A stretch of 18,754 bases of DNA. It comes from an uncultured Eubacterium sp. GTDB lineage: Bacteria; Bacillota; Clostridia; Lachnospirales; Lachnospiraceae. Of this stretch, positions 5,692-13,257 are shown one piece after another (position 1 is the first letter of the stretch; the number at the start of each line of letters is the position of its first letter). A program made the translations under genes and the position numbers. The DNA is taken from assembly GCA_910586045.1 (NCBI GenBank), contig CAJUIH010000072.1, forward strand, positions 1 through 18,754, written 5' to 3'. The notes under the pieces were generated by a model, which saw only the letters and a list, made by a program, of their open reading frames with translations, ran no database searches and had not been told where the DNA came from.

Positions 5692-7752
5692 ATGCTGGTT
5701 TTGAAGGCGAATCGGGAGCAGGAAGATACGTTTCGTAAAATAATTCAAGCGATGGGAGCGCAGGTTGTATGGAATGGGCGGTTTTTTGTGATGGGAGACC
5801 GTCTGATTCTGGAGGGGGTCGTGCGTTCCCTTATTTTTCATTATGATATCCAAAAAATGGAGGTAGAACTGATTGACCTGCCGGAAGAAGAAACGGAATG
5901 GAGCATAGAGGATATTCCGCAACTTCAGGATTTGATTACCATGACCATTTATGTGTTTGAAAAATGGGGAATTTTAAAGTGGATAGAGATCGGTCTGGAA
6001 CTGGGGCAGTTGAATCAGATCTTTGGGGAACTATTATGCAGGTATGGATTGGAAGCGGATTTTAGCACGGATCAGATCCAATTTTTAAAAGCAGGCATAC
6101 GGATTACATATGAAGATGCCATAGAGGCGGCGCTTCGTTTTGAATCTACGGTCGGTAAGCGGCTGCATACGCAATGGAATGGCCCGCGGCTGCAGATACC
6201 GGCCATTGGACAGTATCAGAAAGAAGACCGTTCGGACTCCAAAGCGAAAGCGGCGACAGAAGAAATAGCAGTCCGGCAGGCAGGAACCCATTTGCAGAAA
6301 CACGGGATCGGAGCAGAGCAGACGGATACGAAAGCGGCCGCCGCGGGCACAAAACCATTGGGACAAATGCGGGATGAACAGGCAGCGGCAGACCGGATCG
6401 AAAAGTATCAGGCCAGGATCAGCGTACTGGACCGGCTGTCGGAGCTGCAAAAAAAGGCACTGCACAGGGATATTCGAAATGACAGGCTGCTGCGGGAAGA
6501 GGAAAAAAGCCGGCTGTTAACAATGATAGAAGACTATGAATACGAACGGATGATGCAGGCGGTAGACAGGGAGTTTTCGGATTCGAAAAACCAAACATAT
6601 GCGTATGTCAAAAAAATCATTAAGAAAGTAGAAAAGGAAGATTTTTTTGAAAAAATAAAAAACGGAATTTTGGAAAAACTGCATGCGCTGGAACGGCAGT
6701 TTGGAGCGGCAGAGGTCCAAAAGATCATGGAACAGGTACCGAATCATGTAGAGCGGGATGCGTACCAGGAATTGATGCAGAAGCTGGCGCCTTATGAAGC
6801 AATCGATATTTCTCCTTATAAAGAAAAACTCGGCAAAATGCGTGAAACGCTGGAAATCAAGGAAATCAGCAACCTGCTTGTACAGTCGCCCAAAAAAACG
6901 CGGTCTGATTACGTTGCACTGCTCGCGCAGATAGAAGAAGGGAATTTTGCGCTGGAAAACGCGGCTCCGTACAGGGATAGGATCCGGGAATGGATCTATG
7001 AGTTTGATGAAAAAAGAATCCAAAAGCTGCTGACGAATGTACCGGCTATGGAGTTTGATACGGCGTCAGCCGTCTATGCAAAAATAAAGCGTGAGAGCTT
7101 GCTGCCGGAATTAAGGGAGTTTGCGGCCGGCGTACTTTCCAACCGTCTTATGGATATCCGCCTGAAAGAATGCGCGCAGCTTGCCTCAAAGATGCGGCAG
7201 GATTTGGCGGGCGCGGTAAAAGAAAACGAACGATACCATTTTTATCCGGCGAAACAGTTGATGCGCAGCCAGGCGGATCCGGATGAGATGCGCATTATTA
7301 ATACGGCGCTTTCGTCCTATGCGCAGGATCGGGAGCCTTTTGAATATCCGGTTATGGTTATGGATACGTCAAAGGAGGGCAGCGGCAGTGACGGGATGCT
7401 TCTGACAAGGGAGAATTTATTTTACAGTACGAGGATGAATGGATATAAAATACGGGTTTCTTCGATCAAATCCATTCAGGTCTCTTCCGGACTGCTGAAC
7501 CGCAGGCTGATGCTCGAAGAGAGCAACGGGGCAAGGCATAAGCTTCCGTATTTGGCGGAAGCAAATGAAATGCAGGATTGGGCGGCGGTATTGGAGAAAT
7601 TTGTCCGTGATCTGCAAAAGCTGCCGCAGTCCGCTTTGCTGGAAAATCTGCAGCAGGAATTAAAAGATGCAAGCTATTGTGAACGCTGCGGATGTGTCTA
7701 TCATGGGATGGATGCGTGTCCGCAGTGCGGACTTGCCGCGGGCGCTGGCTGA
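5692..7752 (+). CDS. Large multidomain protein of unknown function: helical repeats, PH-like segment, zinc ribbon
   Basis: Not recognised as a whole. The ATG at 5692 follows GAGGTG (5680-5685); a TTG at 5647 is possible but has no site. The 686 residues fall into parts: an N-terminal globular region (1-155), a charged Ala/Gln-rich linker (about 170-235), roughly five tandem helical repeats of about 50 residues (242-501) whose units tend to end in LL..VP or similar, a PH-like beta-rich segment (about 550-640, starting YPVMVMDTSKEGSGSDGMLL), and a C-terminal zinc ribbon CERC-CPQC (C663, C666, C676, C679). No signal peptide or membrane helix was seen, so it is probably cytoplasmic. It lies between the ABC permease and the kinase gene (59 bp gap), which suggests a role in the same response; that is inference. 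The PH-like call is from pattern only. Confidence 0.85.
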   Translation: MLVLKANREQEDTFRKIIQAMGAQVVWNGRFFVMGDRLILEGVVRSLIFHYDIQKMEVELIDLPEEETEWSIEDIPQLQDLITMTIYVFEKWGILKWIEIGLELGQLNQIFGELLCRYGLEADFSTDQIQFLKAGIRITYEDAIEAALRFESTVGKRLHTQWNGPRLQIPAIGQYQKEDRSDSKAKAATEEIAVRQAGTHLQKHGIGAEQTDTKAAAAGTKPLGQMRDEQAAADRIEKYQARISVLDRLSELQKKALHRDIRNDRLLREEEKSRLLTMIEDYEYERMMQAVDREFSDSKNQTYAYVKKIIKKVEKEDFFEKIKNGILEKLHALERQFGAAEVQKIMEQVPNHVERDAYQELMQKLAPYEAIDISPYKEKLGKMRETLEIKEISNLLVQSPKKTRSDYVALLAQIEEGNFALENAAPYRDRIREWIYEFDEKRIQKLLTNVPAMEFDTASAVYAKIKRESLLPELREFAAGVLSNRLMDIRLKECAQLASKMRQDLAGAVKENERYHFYPAKQLMRSQADPDEMRIINTALSSYAQDREPFEYPVMVMDTSKEGSGSDGMLLTRENLFYSTRMNGYKIRVSSIKSIQVSSGLLNRRLMLEESNGARHKLPYLAEANEMQDWAAVLEKFVRDLQKLPQSALLENLQQELKDASYCERCGCVYHGMDACPQCGLAAGAG

Positions 7753-7811
7753 CGGCAGGGATTTTCTGCGGGCGGCGCCTGCGCCTGTATTTGGAAAGGG
7801 GAATACAGCGG

Positions 7812-8744
7812 ATGTTTGCTACACTGTTGGTATTGCTTGCGGCGGCAGTCCTGTATCTTTGGATCAAAATCAGGATCATTTACCGGACAATAGAGGAGTT
7901 ATCCGCGCAGATTCAAGAGCGGTTGGAAACAGATACAAATGTAGGGATTGATATCTCGTCTGGGGATCGAAAACTGCGCGCGTTTGTTTCTGTTTTGGAT
8001 AGGCAGCTAACAGAACTTCGAAAAAAGCAGATCCAGTATACGCGCGGCGATCAGGAATTGAAAATGGCCGTTACAAATGTATCACATGATCTGCGGACGC
8101 CGCTGACGGCGATTTATGGTTATCTGGATCTGGTCAGACAGGAACCGATGTCTGCGGCGGCAGCGGAATACCTTGGCGTGATCAAAAACCGTGCAGATGC
8201 GTTGAAAGCATTGTCTGAGGAGTTGTTCCGTTATTCGGTGATTTTGTCTGTGGATGCTTACCAGGAGCGGGAAGATGTCTGCCTGCAGTCGGTGCTGGAA
8301 GAAAGCATCGCGGCGTATTACGCGGCGATTGTAAAAGCCGGTATCTCGCCCGAAATCCATATGGCGGGCAAAGCAGTGGTGCGCAGGCTGAACCGTCAGG
8401 CGCTGGCAAGGATTTTTTCCAATATCATAAACAATGCGATAAAATACAGCGGCGGCGATTTTTATGTGGATTTGGATCAGGACGGCGGGATTCATTTTTC
8501 CAATTACGCGCCAAAAATGGATCCGGTCATTGTTGGGCATTTATTTGACCGCTTTTATACGGTAACGACAGGGAGCCATTCGACAGGGCTTGGGCTATCT
8601 ATTGCAAGGGCGCTGACGGAAGAGCTTGAGGGCAGAATAGAAGCGGAATATCGAAAAGAAAGGCTATACATTCATGTTTGTTTTCCTGCAGACAGCAGGA
8701 AACCGAATGAAAAAGGAAAGGAAACAGACGATGGAAAAGGCTGA
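7812..8744 (+). CDS. Sensor histidine kinase without an extracytoplasmic domain
   Basis: 310 aa. One N-terminal membrane helix (about 3-21), a linker with coiled-coil character (25-80), a dimerisation/phospho-acceptor region with H92 (VSHDLRTPLTAIYGY), and an ATP-binding domain with the N box (SNIINNAIKYSGG, 203-215) and G2 box (STGLGLS, 257-263). The usual DxGxG G1 box is replaced by a FSNYAP-type segment, common in this subgroup. ATG 7812 is chosen because AAGGGG lies about 10 nt upstream and the membrane helix starts there; a longer frame begins at 7692 but overlaps the preceding gene. With no outside sensor it may be driven by a partner membrane protein. The probable partner is the regulator at 2983. 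It overlaps the next gene by 14 bp. Confidence 0.92.
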   Translation: MFATLLVLLAAAVLYLWIKIRIIYRTIEELSAQIQERLETDTNVGIDISSGDRKLRAFVSVLDRQLTELRKKQIQYTRGDQELKMAVTNVSHDLRTPLTAIYGYLDLVRQEPMSAAAAEYLGVIKNRADALKALSEELFRYSVILSVDAYQEREDVCLQSVLEESIAAYYAAIVKAGISPEIHMAGKAVVRRLNRQALARIFSNIINNAIKYSGGDFYVDLDQDGGIHFSNYAPKMDPVIVGHLFDRFYTVTTGSHSTGLGLSIARALTEELEGRIEAEYRKERLYIHVCFPADSRKPNEKGKETDDGKG

Positions 8745-10491
8745 AAAAAGCAAGAAGCCTGCGAAAATGAATGTCCTGCGGCGGCTTGCTGCTTATTACA
8801 AGCCGTACCGCAGGGTTTTTTGGACGGACATGTTTTTCGCATTTGTATCGGCGGCGGTTGCGCTTGTCATTCCGCTTGTCGTACGGTATGTTACGTCTAC
8901 CGTTGTCACCATGGATGCGGGGGCGGCCCAAGGGCTGCTGATACGGATTGGAATCATAACCTCTGTCCTGGTGTTCGTGCAGTGGTACAGCAATTATTAT
9001 ATTTCCAATTACGGCCATGTAATGGGGGCGAAAATCGAATACGATATGCGCGCGGAAATTTTTGCGCATTATCAAAAGATGTCGTTTTCTTTTTATGACG
9101 AACAAAAAGTCGGCCAGCTTATGTCGCGTGTAACAAGCGATTTATTTGACATTACGGAATTGCTGCATCACGGGCCGGAAAATATTGCAATTTCGCTGAT
9201 TAAGATTATCGGTGCCTTTATTATACTGCTTTCCATTGATGCATATTTGGGGATCGCGGCATTTGCGCTTTTGCCGGTGATGCTTATTTTTGCCTATGTG
9301 TGCAATGGGCGCATGAAGCAGGCGTTTAAGAAAAACCGCGAAAAAATCGCACAGATTAACGGTCAGATCGAAGACAATTTATCCGGTATCCGTGCCGTGA
9401 AATCTTTTGCTAATGAAGAGGTGGAAAACGCAAAATTCAAGACGGGAAATGACGCGTTTGTCGAGGCCAAGAAAAACAGTTATTTTTATATGGGACACTA
9501 CCATTCGGGACTGACAGCGTTTACGACAATGATCAGTATCCTTGTCATTGTATTCGGCGGGCTGATGGCGGTACGCGGGGTAGTCAGCGTGACAGACCTT
9601 GTAACATTTCTCCTGTATATTAACGTATTTACGGATCCCGTCCGGACCTTGATCGACTTTACCGAACAGTTTCAAAACGGGTATTCGGGTTATGAACGGT
9701 TTATAGAAATGCTGGATATAGCGCCGGATATCCAGGACGCGCCGGATGCCGTGGAATTGACCGATGTAAAAGGAACGATTTGTATGGAAGATGTTACATT
9801 CCGGTATGCAAAGGAAACCGGCGCGGTTTTGGAGCATATAAACCTGGATGTGCCGGCAGGCCAGTATGTTGCGCTGGTTGGCCCGTCGGGGATCGGCAAA
9901 AGTACGCTCTGCAGTCTGATTCCGCGGTTTTATGAGGTGTCGGCGGGACGGATTCTGCTGGACGGAAAAGATATCCGTTCCCTGCAGTTAAAGAGCCTGC
10001 GCAGTAAAATCGGAATGGTACAGCAGGATGTGTATTTGTTTGCGGGCACGGTATACGACAATATAGCCTATGGCCGGCCGGGCGCGACGCGGGATGAGGT
10101 AATCGAAGCGGCTAAAAATGCAAATGCGCATGCATTTATTATGGAACTCCCGTACGGTTATGATACGGATGTCGGGCAGCGCGGCATGAAACTGTCCGGC
10201 GGGCAGAAACAGCGTTTGTCCATTGCGCGGGTATTTTTAAAAAATCCGCCGATCCTGATTTTTGACGAGGCGACCTCGGCGCTGGATAATGAAAGTGAAA
10301 AGATTGTACAGGAATCGCTGGAAAGGCTGGCGGCAAACCGCACCACCTTTGTGATTGCGCATCGGCTGACGACCATTCGAAACGCGGAAAAAATTCTTGT
10401 ACTGACGGAGTCCGGAATCGAAGAACAGGGGACCCATGAAGAACTGCTTGCGAAAAATGGGATTTATGCCGGGCTGTATCAGATGCAGTAA
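8731..10491 (+). CDS. ABC exporter half-transporter (MsbA/MdlB-like)
   Basis: 586 aa: a six-helix transmembrane domain (about 1-320) fused to a nucleotide-binding domain (about 345-586). Such proteins export drugs, lipids or peptides as dimers. Motifs are Walker A GPSGIGKST (384-392), signature LSGGQKQR, Walker B ILIFDE followed by ATSALD, and the H-loop in FVIAHRLTT. Walker A has Ile where Gly or Ser is usual, a mild change outside the catalytic Lys. ATG 8731 has AAAGGAAAGGA just upstream; ATG 8707 and 8674 are alternatives. It overlaps the kinase gene, so it is in that operon. No second half-transporter is nearby, so a homodimer is likely. Substrate unknown; an N-terminal peptidase domain is absent. 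Confidence 0.94.
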   Translation: MEKAEKSKKPAKMNVLRRLAAYYKPYRRVFWTDMFFAFVSAAVALVIPLVVRYVTSTVVTMDAGAAQGLLIRIGIITSVLVFVQWYSNYYISNYGHVMGAKIEYDMRAEIFAHYQKMSFSFYDEQKVGQLMSRVTSDLFDITELLHHGPENIAISLIKIIGAFIILLSIDAYLGIAAFALLPVMLIFAYVCNGRMKQAFKKNREKIAQINGQIEDNLSGIRAVKSFANEEVENAKFKTGNDAFVEAKKNSYFYMGHYHSGLTAFTTMISILVIVFGGLMAVRGVVSVTDLVTFLLYINVFTDPVRTLIDFTEQFQNGYSGYERFIEMLDIAPDIQDAPDAVELTDVKGTICMEDVTFRYAKETGAVLEHINLDVPAGQYVALVGPSGIGKSTLCSLIPRFYEVSAGRILLDGKDIRSLQLKSLRSKIGMVQQDVYLFAGTVYDNIAYGRPGATRDEVIEAAKNANAHAFIMELPYGYDTDVGQRGMKLSGGQKQRLSIARVFLKNPPILIFDEATSALDNESEKIVQESLERLAANRTTFVIAHRLTTIRNAEKILVLTESGIEEQGTHEELLAKNGIYAGLYQMQ

Positions 10492-10567
10492 GAAACAAAG
10501 AAAGCGCAAGAGGGCATAAGTGGGTAGAAAAGGAAATAAGAGGAAACAGAAAGGACAGGCTTTCGGT

Positions 10568-10783
10568 ATGTTATTTCAAAAAAAGAAAATAGAAAAACAA
10601 GAATACGACAGGGAAAATGAAAAACCCGTTTTAAAATGCAGCATTTGCAACGGGGAACAGGTAGCCGGATTTAAAAATATACACAGCGGCAAAATCCGTG
10701 AGGTCATGTATGTGCGAAATGACGCGGAGTTGAAGCGCTTCATGGATATTTATGGGATTACGGAGATTACAAAAGAATATTAA
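10568..10783 (+). CDS. Small conserved Clostridia protein, 71 aa, function unknown
   Basis: Basic N terminus (MLFQKKKIEK), then a compact region with KCSICNGEQVAGFKNIHSG and an ending KRFMDIYGITEITKEY. I recall this small family as widespread in Lachnospiraceae and often mislabelled aspartate dehydrogenase; at this length it cannot be that enzyme. ATG 10568 is preferred because family members begin Met-x-Phe-x-Lys-Lys; a GTG at 10520 would add 16 residues and also has a weak ribosome site. The pair of cysteines (SIC, KCS) is not enough for a zinc site. It follows the exporter gene by 76 bp without a clear promoter, so it may be read with it. Function is unknown. Confidence 0.75.
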   Translation: MLFQKKKIEKQEYDRENEKPVLKCSICNGEQVAGFKNIHSGKIREVMYVRNDAELKRFMDIYGITEITKEY

Positions 10784-10800
10784 AAGATTGTCTTTTTTTT
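10782..10800 (+). terminator. Weak A/T hairpin with long T tract
   Basis: AAAAGA (10782-10787) pairs with TCTTTT (10791-10796), loop TTG, within a run TCTTTTTTTT ending at 10800. The stem is weak, but its position after the stop codon and the T run fit transcription ending before the pan promoter. Confidence 0.4.
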
Positions 10801-10819
10801 AACACATAGTTAGATTTTA

Positions 10820-10848
10820 TTGTAATCCGGTATGAAATATGCTATATT
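10820..10848 (+). promoter_or_regulatory. Sigma-A promoter of the panBCD operon
   Basis: -35 TTGTAA (10820-10825, 4 of 6) and -10 TATATT (10843-10848, 5 of 6) are separated by exactly 17 bp, and TGC before the -10 makes it extended. The start would be near 10855, giving a leader of about 240 nt before panB. Confidence 0.6.
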
Positions 10849-10916
10849 AACGGCGAACGGTATTCAAATAGAAACTGTATCCGATGTTTACAATTTATTG
10901 GCTTTATCGCATGGCA

Positions 10917-10943
10917 GGCAGGTACTTGACAAAAGACCTGACC
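10917..10943 (+). ncRNA. Candidate pan RNA motif in the panB leader
   Basis: A stem-loop with two bulged adenosines: GG (10917-10918) with CC (10942-10943), bulged A 10941, CAGGT (10919-10923) with ACCTG (10936-10940), bulged A 10924, CTT (10925-10927) with AAG (10933-10935), loop GACAA. The published pan motif is described as a stem-loop with two bulged adenosines found upstream of panB, panC or panD, in Firmicutes among others. Position and fold agree. I compared it with the description only, not with the alignment, and I see one copy, whereas tandem copies are common. Confidence 0.6.
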
Positions 10944-10993
10944 AAGGAGAATTGCGGTAAAAGAAGAAAATCAATACTCTTAAACACATCCAA

Positions 10994-11017
10994 TGTTACC
11001 GTTCAGTAACAATTTTT
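10994..11017 (+). terminator. Hairpin with T run in the panB leader (possible attenuator)
   Basis: TGTTAC (10994-10999) pairs with GTAACA (11006-11011), loop CGTTCA, followed by ATTTTT. The stem is short and A/T-rich, so as a terminator it would be leaky. It lies about 50 nt after the pan-like stem-loop, where an expression platform could be. Confidence 0.3.
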
Positions 11018-11035
11018 CAGTTTATTTATTTATCA

Positions 11036-11072
11036 CAGCGGCTTGCCTGCCGCTGGCCGGATTTTCCGGAGG
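11036..11072 (+). promoter_or_regulatory. Two adjacent hairpins covering a GGAGG upstream of panB
   Basis: CAGCGGC (11036-11042) pairs perfectly with GCCGCTG (11049-11055). Directly after it, CCGGA (11057-11061) pairs with TCCGG (11065-11069), which hides the first bases of GGAGGT (11068-11073). That GGAGG is 24 nt before the panB ATG, too far to be the usual ribosome site; AAAGGA (11081-11086) is at normal distance. Confidence 0.4.
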
Positions 11073-11096
11073 TAAAAAAGAAAGGAATATTGGATT

Positions 11097-11924
11097 ATGA
11101 AAAAGACGGCAGTTACGTTTAAGGAGGCAAAGGCAAAAGGGGAAAAGCTTTCCATGCTGACAGCCTACGACTACACGACGGCGAAGCTGATCGATGAGAC
11201 AGGCATAGATGCCATCCTGGTCGGGGATTCCCTCGGGATGGTGATGCTTGGTTATGAAGATACGCTGTCGGTCACGATGGAGGATATGATCCATCACAGC
11301 GCGGCGGTCGCGCGTGGAATCCGCAATGCGCTGCTGATTACGGACATGCCTTTTATGTCTTATCAGACTTCGGTTTATGACGCGGTAGTCAATGCCGGGC
11401 GCCTGATGAAAGAAGGGCGTGCACAGGCGGTAAAACTGGAGGGCGGCCTGGAAGTCTGCGACCATATCCGCGCGATTGTAAAAGCGTCTATTCCGGTTTG
11501 CGGGCATATCGGCCTGACGCCGCAGTCCGTCAACGCACTCGGCGGATTTAAGGTGCAGGGAAAAGGAAAAGAAGCGGCGCAGCGCATTCTGGATGAAGCG
11601 CGCGCGCTGGAGGAAGCGGGGGCATTTGCCATTGTACTGGAGTGTGTACCGCAGGCGCTTGCCGCAAAAATTACGGAAAGTGTCCATGTACCGACAATTG
11701 GGATCGGCGCAGGGTCCGGATGTGACGGACAGGTGCTTGTGTATCAGGATATGCTTGCCATGTATTCCGATATGGCGCCGAAATTCGCAAAACAGTTTGC
11801 GCAGGTCGGAAGCCTTATGAAAGAAGCGTTTGCCGCGTATAAAAAAGAAGTAGCGCAGGGGATCTTCCCGGCACAGGAACATACCTTTAAAATGGATGAA
11901 ACCATTATCGATAAATTATATTAA
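11097..11924 (+). CDS. panB: 3-methyl-2-oxobutanoate hydroxymethyltransferase
   Basis: Transfers a hydroxymethyl group from 5,10-methylene-tetrahydrofolate to 2-oxoisovalerate, giving ketopantoate, the first step to pantothenate and coenzyme A; cytoplasmic. The 275 residues match the usual length. Conserved residues are visible: GDSLG with D44 and DMPFMSY with D83 (metal ligands), KLEGG with E115, and LECVP with E182 (catalytic). It is the first gene of panBCD, read from the promoter at 10820 through a structured leader. The ribosome site is AAAGGA, 10 nt before ATG. Ketopantoate reductase (panE) is not in the window; it must be encoded elsewhere or replaced by IlvC. Confidence 0.97.
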   Translation: MKKTAVTFKEAKAKGEKLSMLTAYDYTTAKLIDETGIDAILVGDSLGMVMLGYEDTLSVTMEDMIHHSAAVARGIRNALLITDMPFMSYQTSVYDAVVNAGRLMKEGRAQAVKLEGGLEVCDHIRAIVKASIPVCGHIGLTPQSVNALGGFKVQGKGKEAAQRILDEARALEEAGAFAIVLECVPQALAAKITESVHVPTIGIGAGSGCDGQVLVYQDMLAMYSDMAPKFAKQFAQVGSLMKEAFAAYKKEVAQGIFPAQEHTFKMDETIIDKLY

Positions 11925-11941
11925 CCAGATACGATCTGGTT
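11923..11941 (+). other. Perfect hairpin in the panB-panC gap
   Basis: AACCAGAT (11923-11930) pairs with ATCTGGTT (11934-11941), loop ACG, directly overlapping the panB stop codon. It is followed by only two more T (four in the run 11940-11943), then the panC ribosome site. It could be a weak terminator or an mRNA processing/stability element within the operon. Confidence 0.55.
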
Positions 11942-11959
11942 TTGAAAAGGAGAAGCAGC

Positions 11960-12805
11960 GTGGAAATATATGGTGAAATTGACAAAGTCCGCAAACAGGT
12001 AAAAGCCTGGAAAACGGCCGGTCTTTCGATTGGTTTTGTACCGACCATGGGTTATCTGCACGAAGGCCATAAAAGCCTGATTGACGCAGCCAGAAAAGAA
12101 AATGACCGGGTTGTCGTCAGTATTTTTGTAAATCCCATGCAGTTTGGCCCGAAAGAGGATCTGGCGACTTATCCGAGGGATTTAAAAAAAGACGCGGCTT
12201 TGTGTGAACAGGCAGGCGTAGATTTGATCTTCCATCCGCAGCCGGAAGAGATGTATACGCCGGATTTTTGCTCGTATGTGGACATGGACGGGCTGACGAG
12301 GGAATTGTGCGGCAAGAGCCGTCCGGGACATTTTCGCGGGGTACAGACCGTTGTGTTGAAATTGTTTCATATCGTTGCACCGGACCGGGCGTATTTCGGA
12401 CAAAAAGACGCGCAGCAGCTTGCGGTCGTAAAGCGAATGGTCAGGGATCTCAATGTAGATGTCGAGATTATCGGATGCCCGATTGTACGGGAACCGGATG
12501 GGCTGGCAAAAAGTTCCAGGAACACGTATTTGAATGACGCGCAGCGTCAGGCCGCGCTTGTATTAAACCGCAGCCTGAAAGCGGCAGAAGCGCTTGCGCA
12601 GGCCGGAGAAAAGCGCACGGACGTGCTCAGGCAGGCGATCATACAGGAGATTGAAAAAGAGCCGCTGGCAGTCGTTGATTACGTTGAGATTGTAGATTTT
12701 GATACGATTACTCCGATAGACAAAATAGAAGGTTCCATATTGGCCGCAATTGCCGTTTATATTGGAAAGACAAGGCTGATTGATAACTTTATCATCGAAA
12801 AATAA
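11960..12805 (+). CDS. panC: Pantothenate synthetase (pantoate--beta-alanine ligase)
   Basis: Joins pantoate and beta-alanine with ATP, through a pantoyl-adenylate, to give pantothenate. The 281-residue length is standard. The nucleotidyltransferase motif appears as PTMGYLHEGH (HxGH at 34-37), followed by SIFVNPMQFGP, FHIVAPDRAYFGQKD and the KMSKS-like AKSSRN. The GTG at 11960 is chosen because AAAAGGAG (11945-11952) lies 7 nt upstream; the longer frame from TTG 11942 would begin inside that site. It uses the beta-alanine made by the next gene. Position in panBCD is the classical order. Confidence 0.97.
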   Translation: MEIYGEIDKVRKQVKAWKTAGLSIGFVPTMGYLHEGHKSLIDAARKENDRVVVSIFVNPMQFGPKEDLATYPRDLKKDAALCEQAGVDLIFHPQPEEMYTPDFCSYVDMDGLTRELCGKSRPGHFRGVQTVVLKLFHIVAPDRAYFGQKDAQQLAVVKRMVRDLNVDVEIIGCPIVREPDGLAKSSRNTYLNDAQRQAALVLNRSLKAAEALAQAGEKRTDVLRQAIIQEIEKEPLAVVDYVEIVDFDTITPIDKIEGSILAAIAVYIGKTRLIDNFIIEK

Positions 12806-12815
12806 GGGGGCTTAT

Positions 12816-13211
12816 ATGAATCTGACAATGTTAAAAGGGAAAATCCACCGTGCGGTTGTAAAACAAGCGGAATTGCATTATGTCGGAAGCATAACCGTGG
12901 ATCCAAAACTGCTGGAGGCGGCGGGGATTTTGGAATACGAGATGGTGCAGATCGTAGATGTGGAAAATGGAAGCCGGTTTGAAACCTATACGATTGCGGG
13001 AGAAGCCGGTTCCGGCATGATTTGCCTGAACGGGGCGGCAGCCAGACAGGTTGCGGTCGGCGATCATATTATTCTGATGAGTTATGCGCAGATGACACCA
13101 AAGGAAGCCGAGGAACATCATCCGAAAGTAGTTTTTGTCGATGAGCAAAATCAGATTGTCCGAGTAACGAATTATGAGAAATACGGGAAGTTGACAGAGG
13201 ACTTTCTATAG
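12816..13211 (+). CDS. panD: Aspartate 1-decarboxylase precursor
   Basis: Decarboxylates aspartate to beta-alanine for PanC. It is made as a proenzyme that cuts itself between Gly24 and Ser25 (HYVGSITVD), the serine becoming the pyruvoyl cofactor. K9, the arginine in GSRFETY and its tyrosine, and the LNGAAA segment agree with the known active site. 131 residues, close to the usual 127. ATG 12816 has AAGGGGG (12804-12810) 5 nt upstream; the frame upstream of it lies within panC. Last gene of the operon, ending at the strong terminator. Confidence 0.97.
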   Translation: MNLTMLKGKIHRAVVKQAELHYVGSITVDPKLLEAAGILEYEMVQIVDVENGSRFETYTIAGEAGSGMICLNGAAARQVAVGDHIILMSYAQMTPKEAEEHHPKVVFVDEQNQIVRVTNYEKYGKLTEDFL

Positions 13212-13215
13212 ACAA

Positions 13216-13245
13216 AAACGGGAAGCAGGTCCCTGCTTCCCGTTT
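13216..13245. terminator. Bidirectional terminator between panD and the psiE-like gene
   Basis: AAACGGGAAGCAGG (13216-13229) pairs with CCTGCTTCCCGTTT (13232-13245) over 14 bp without mismatch. On the minus strand the stem is followed by a run of five T, on the plus strand by three, so it should end both convergent transcripts. Confidence 0.9.
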
Positions 13246-13257
13246 CTATGTATACAT

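Noticed and set aside
10926..10931. TTGACA in the panB leader as a second promoter -35
   Set aside because: No acceptable -10 lies 16-19 bp downstream, and the bases are part of the pan-like stem and loop.
10884..11009. A 41-codon open frame inside the panB leader (from ATG 10884), a possible leader peptide
   Set aside because: It has no ribosome site, runs through the pan-like stem-loop and shows no run of regulatory codons such as Val; the RNA structure explains the stretch better.
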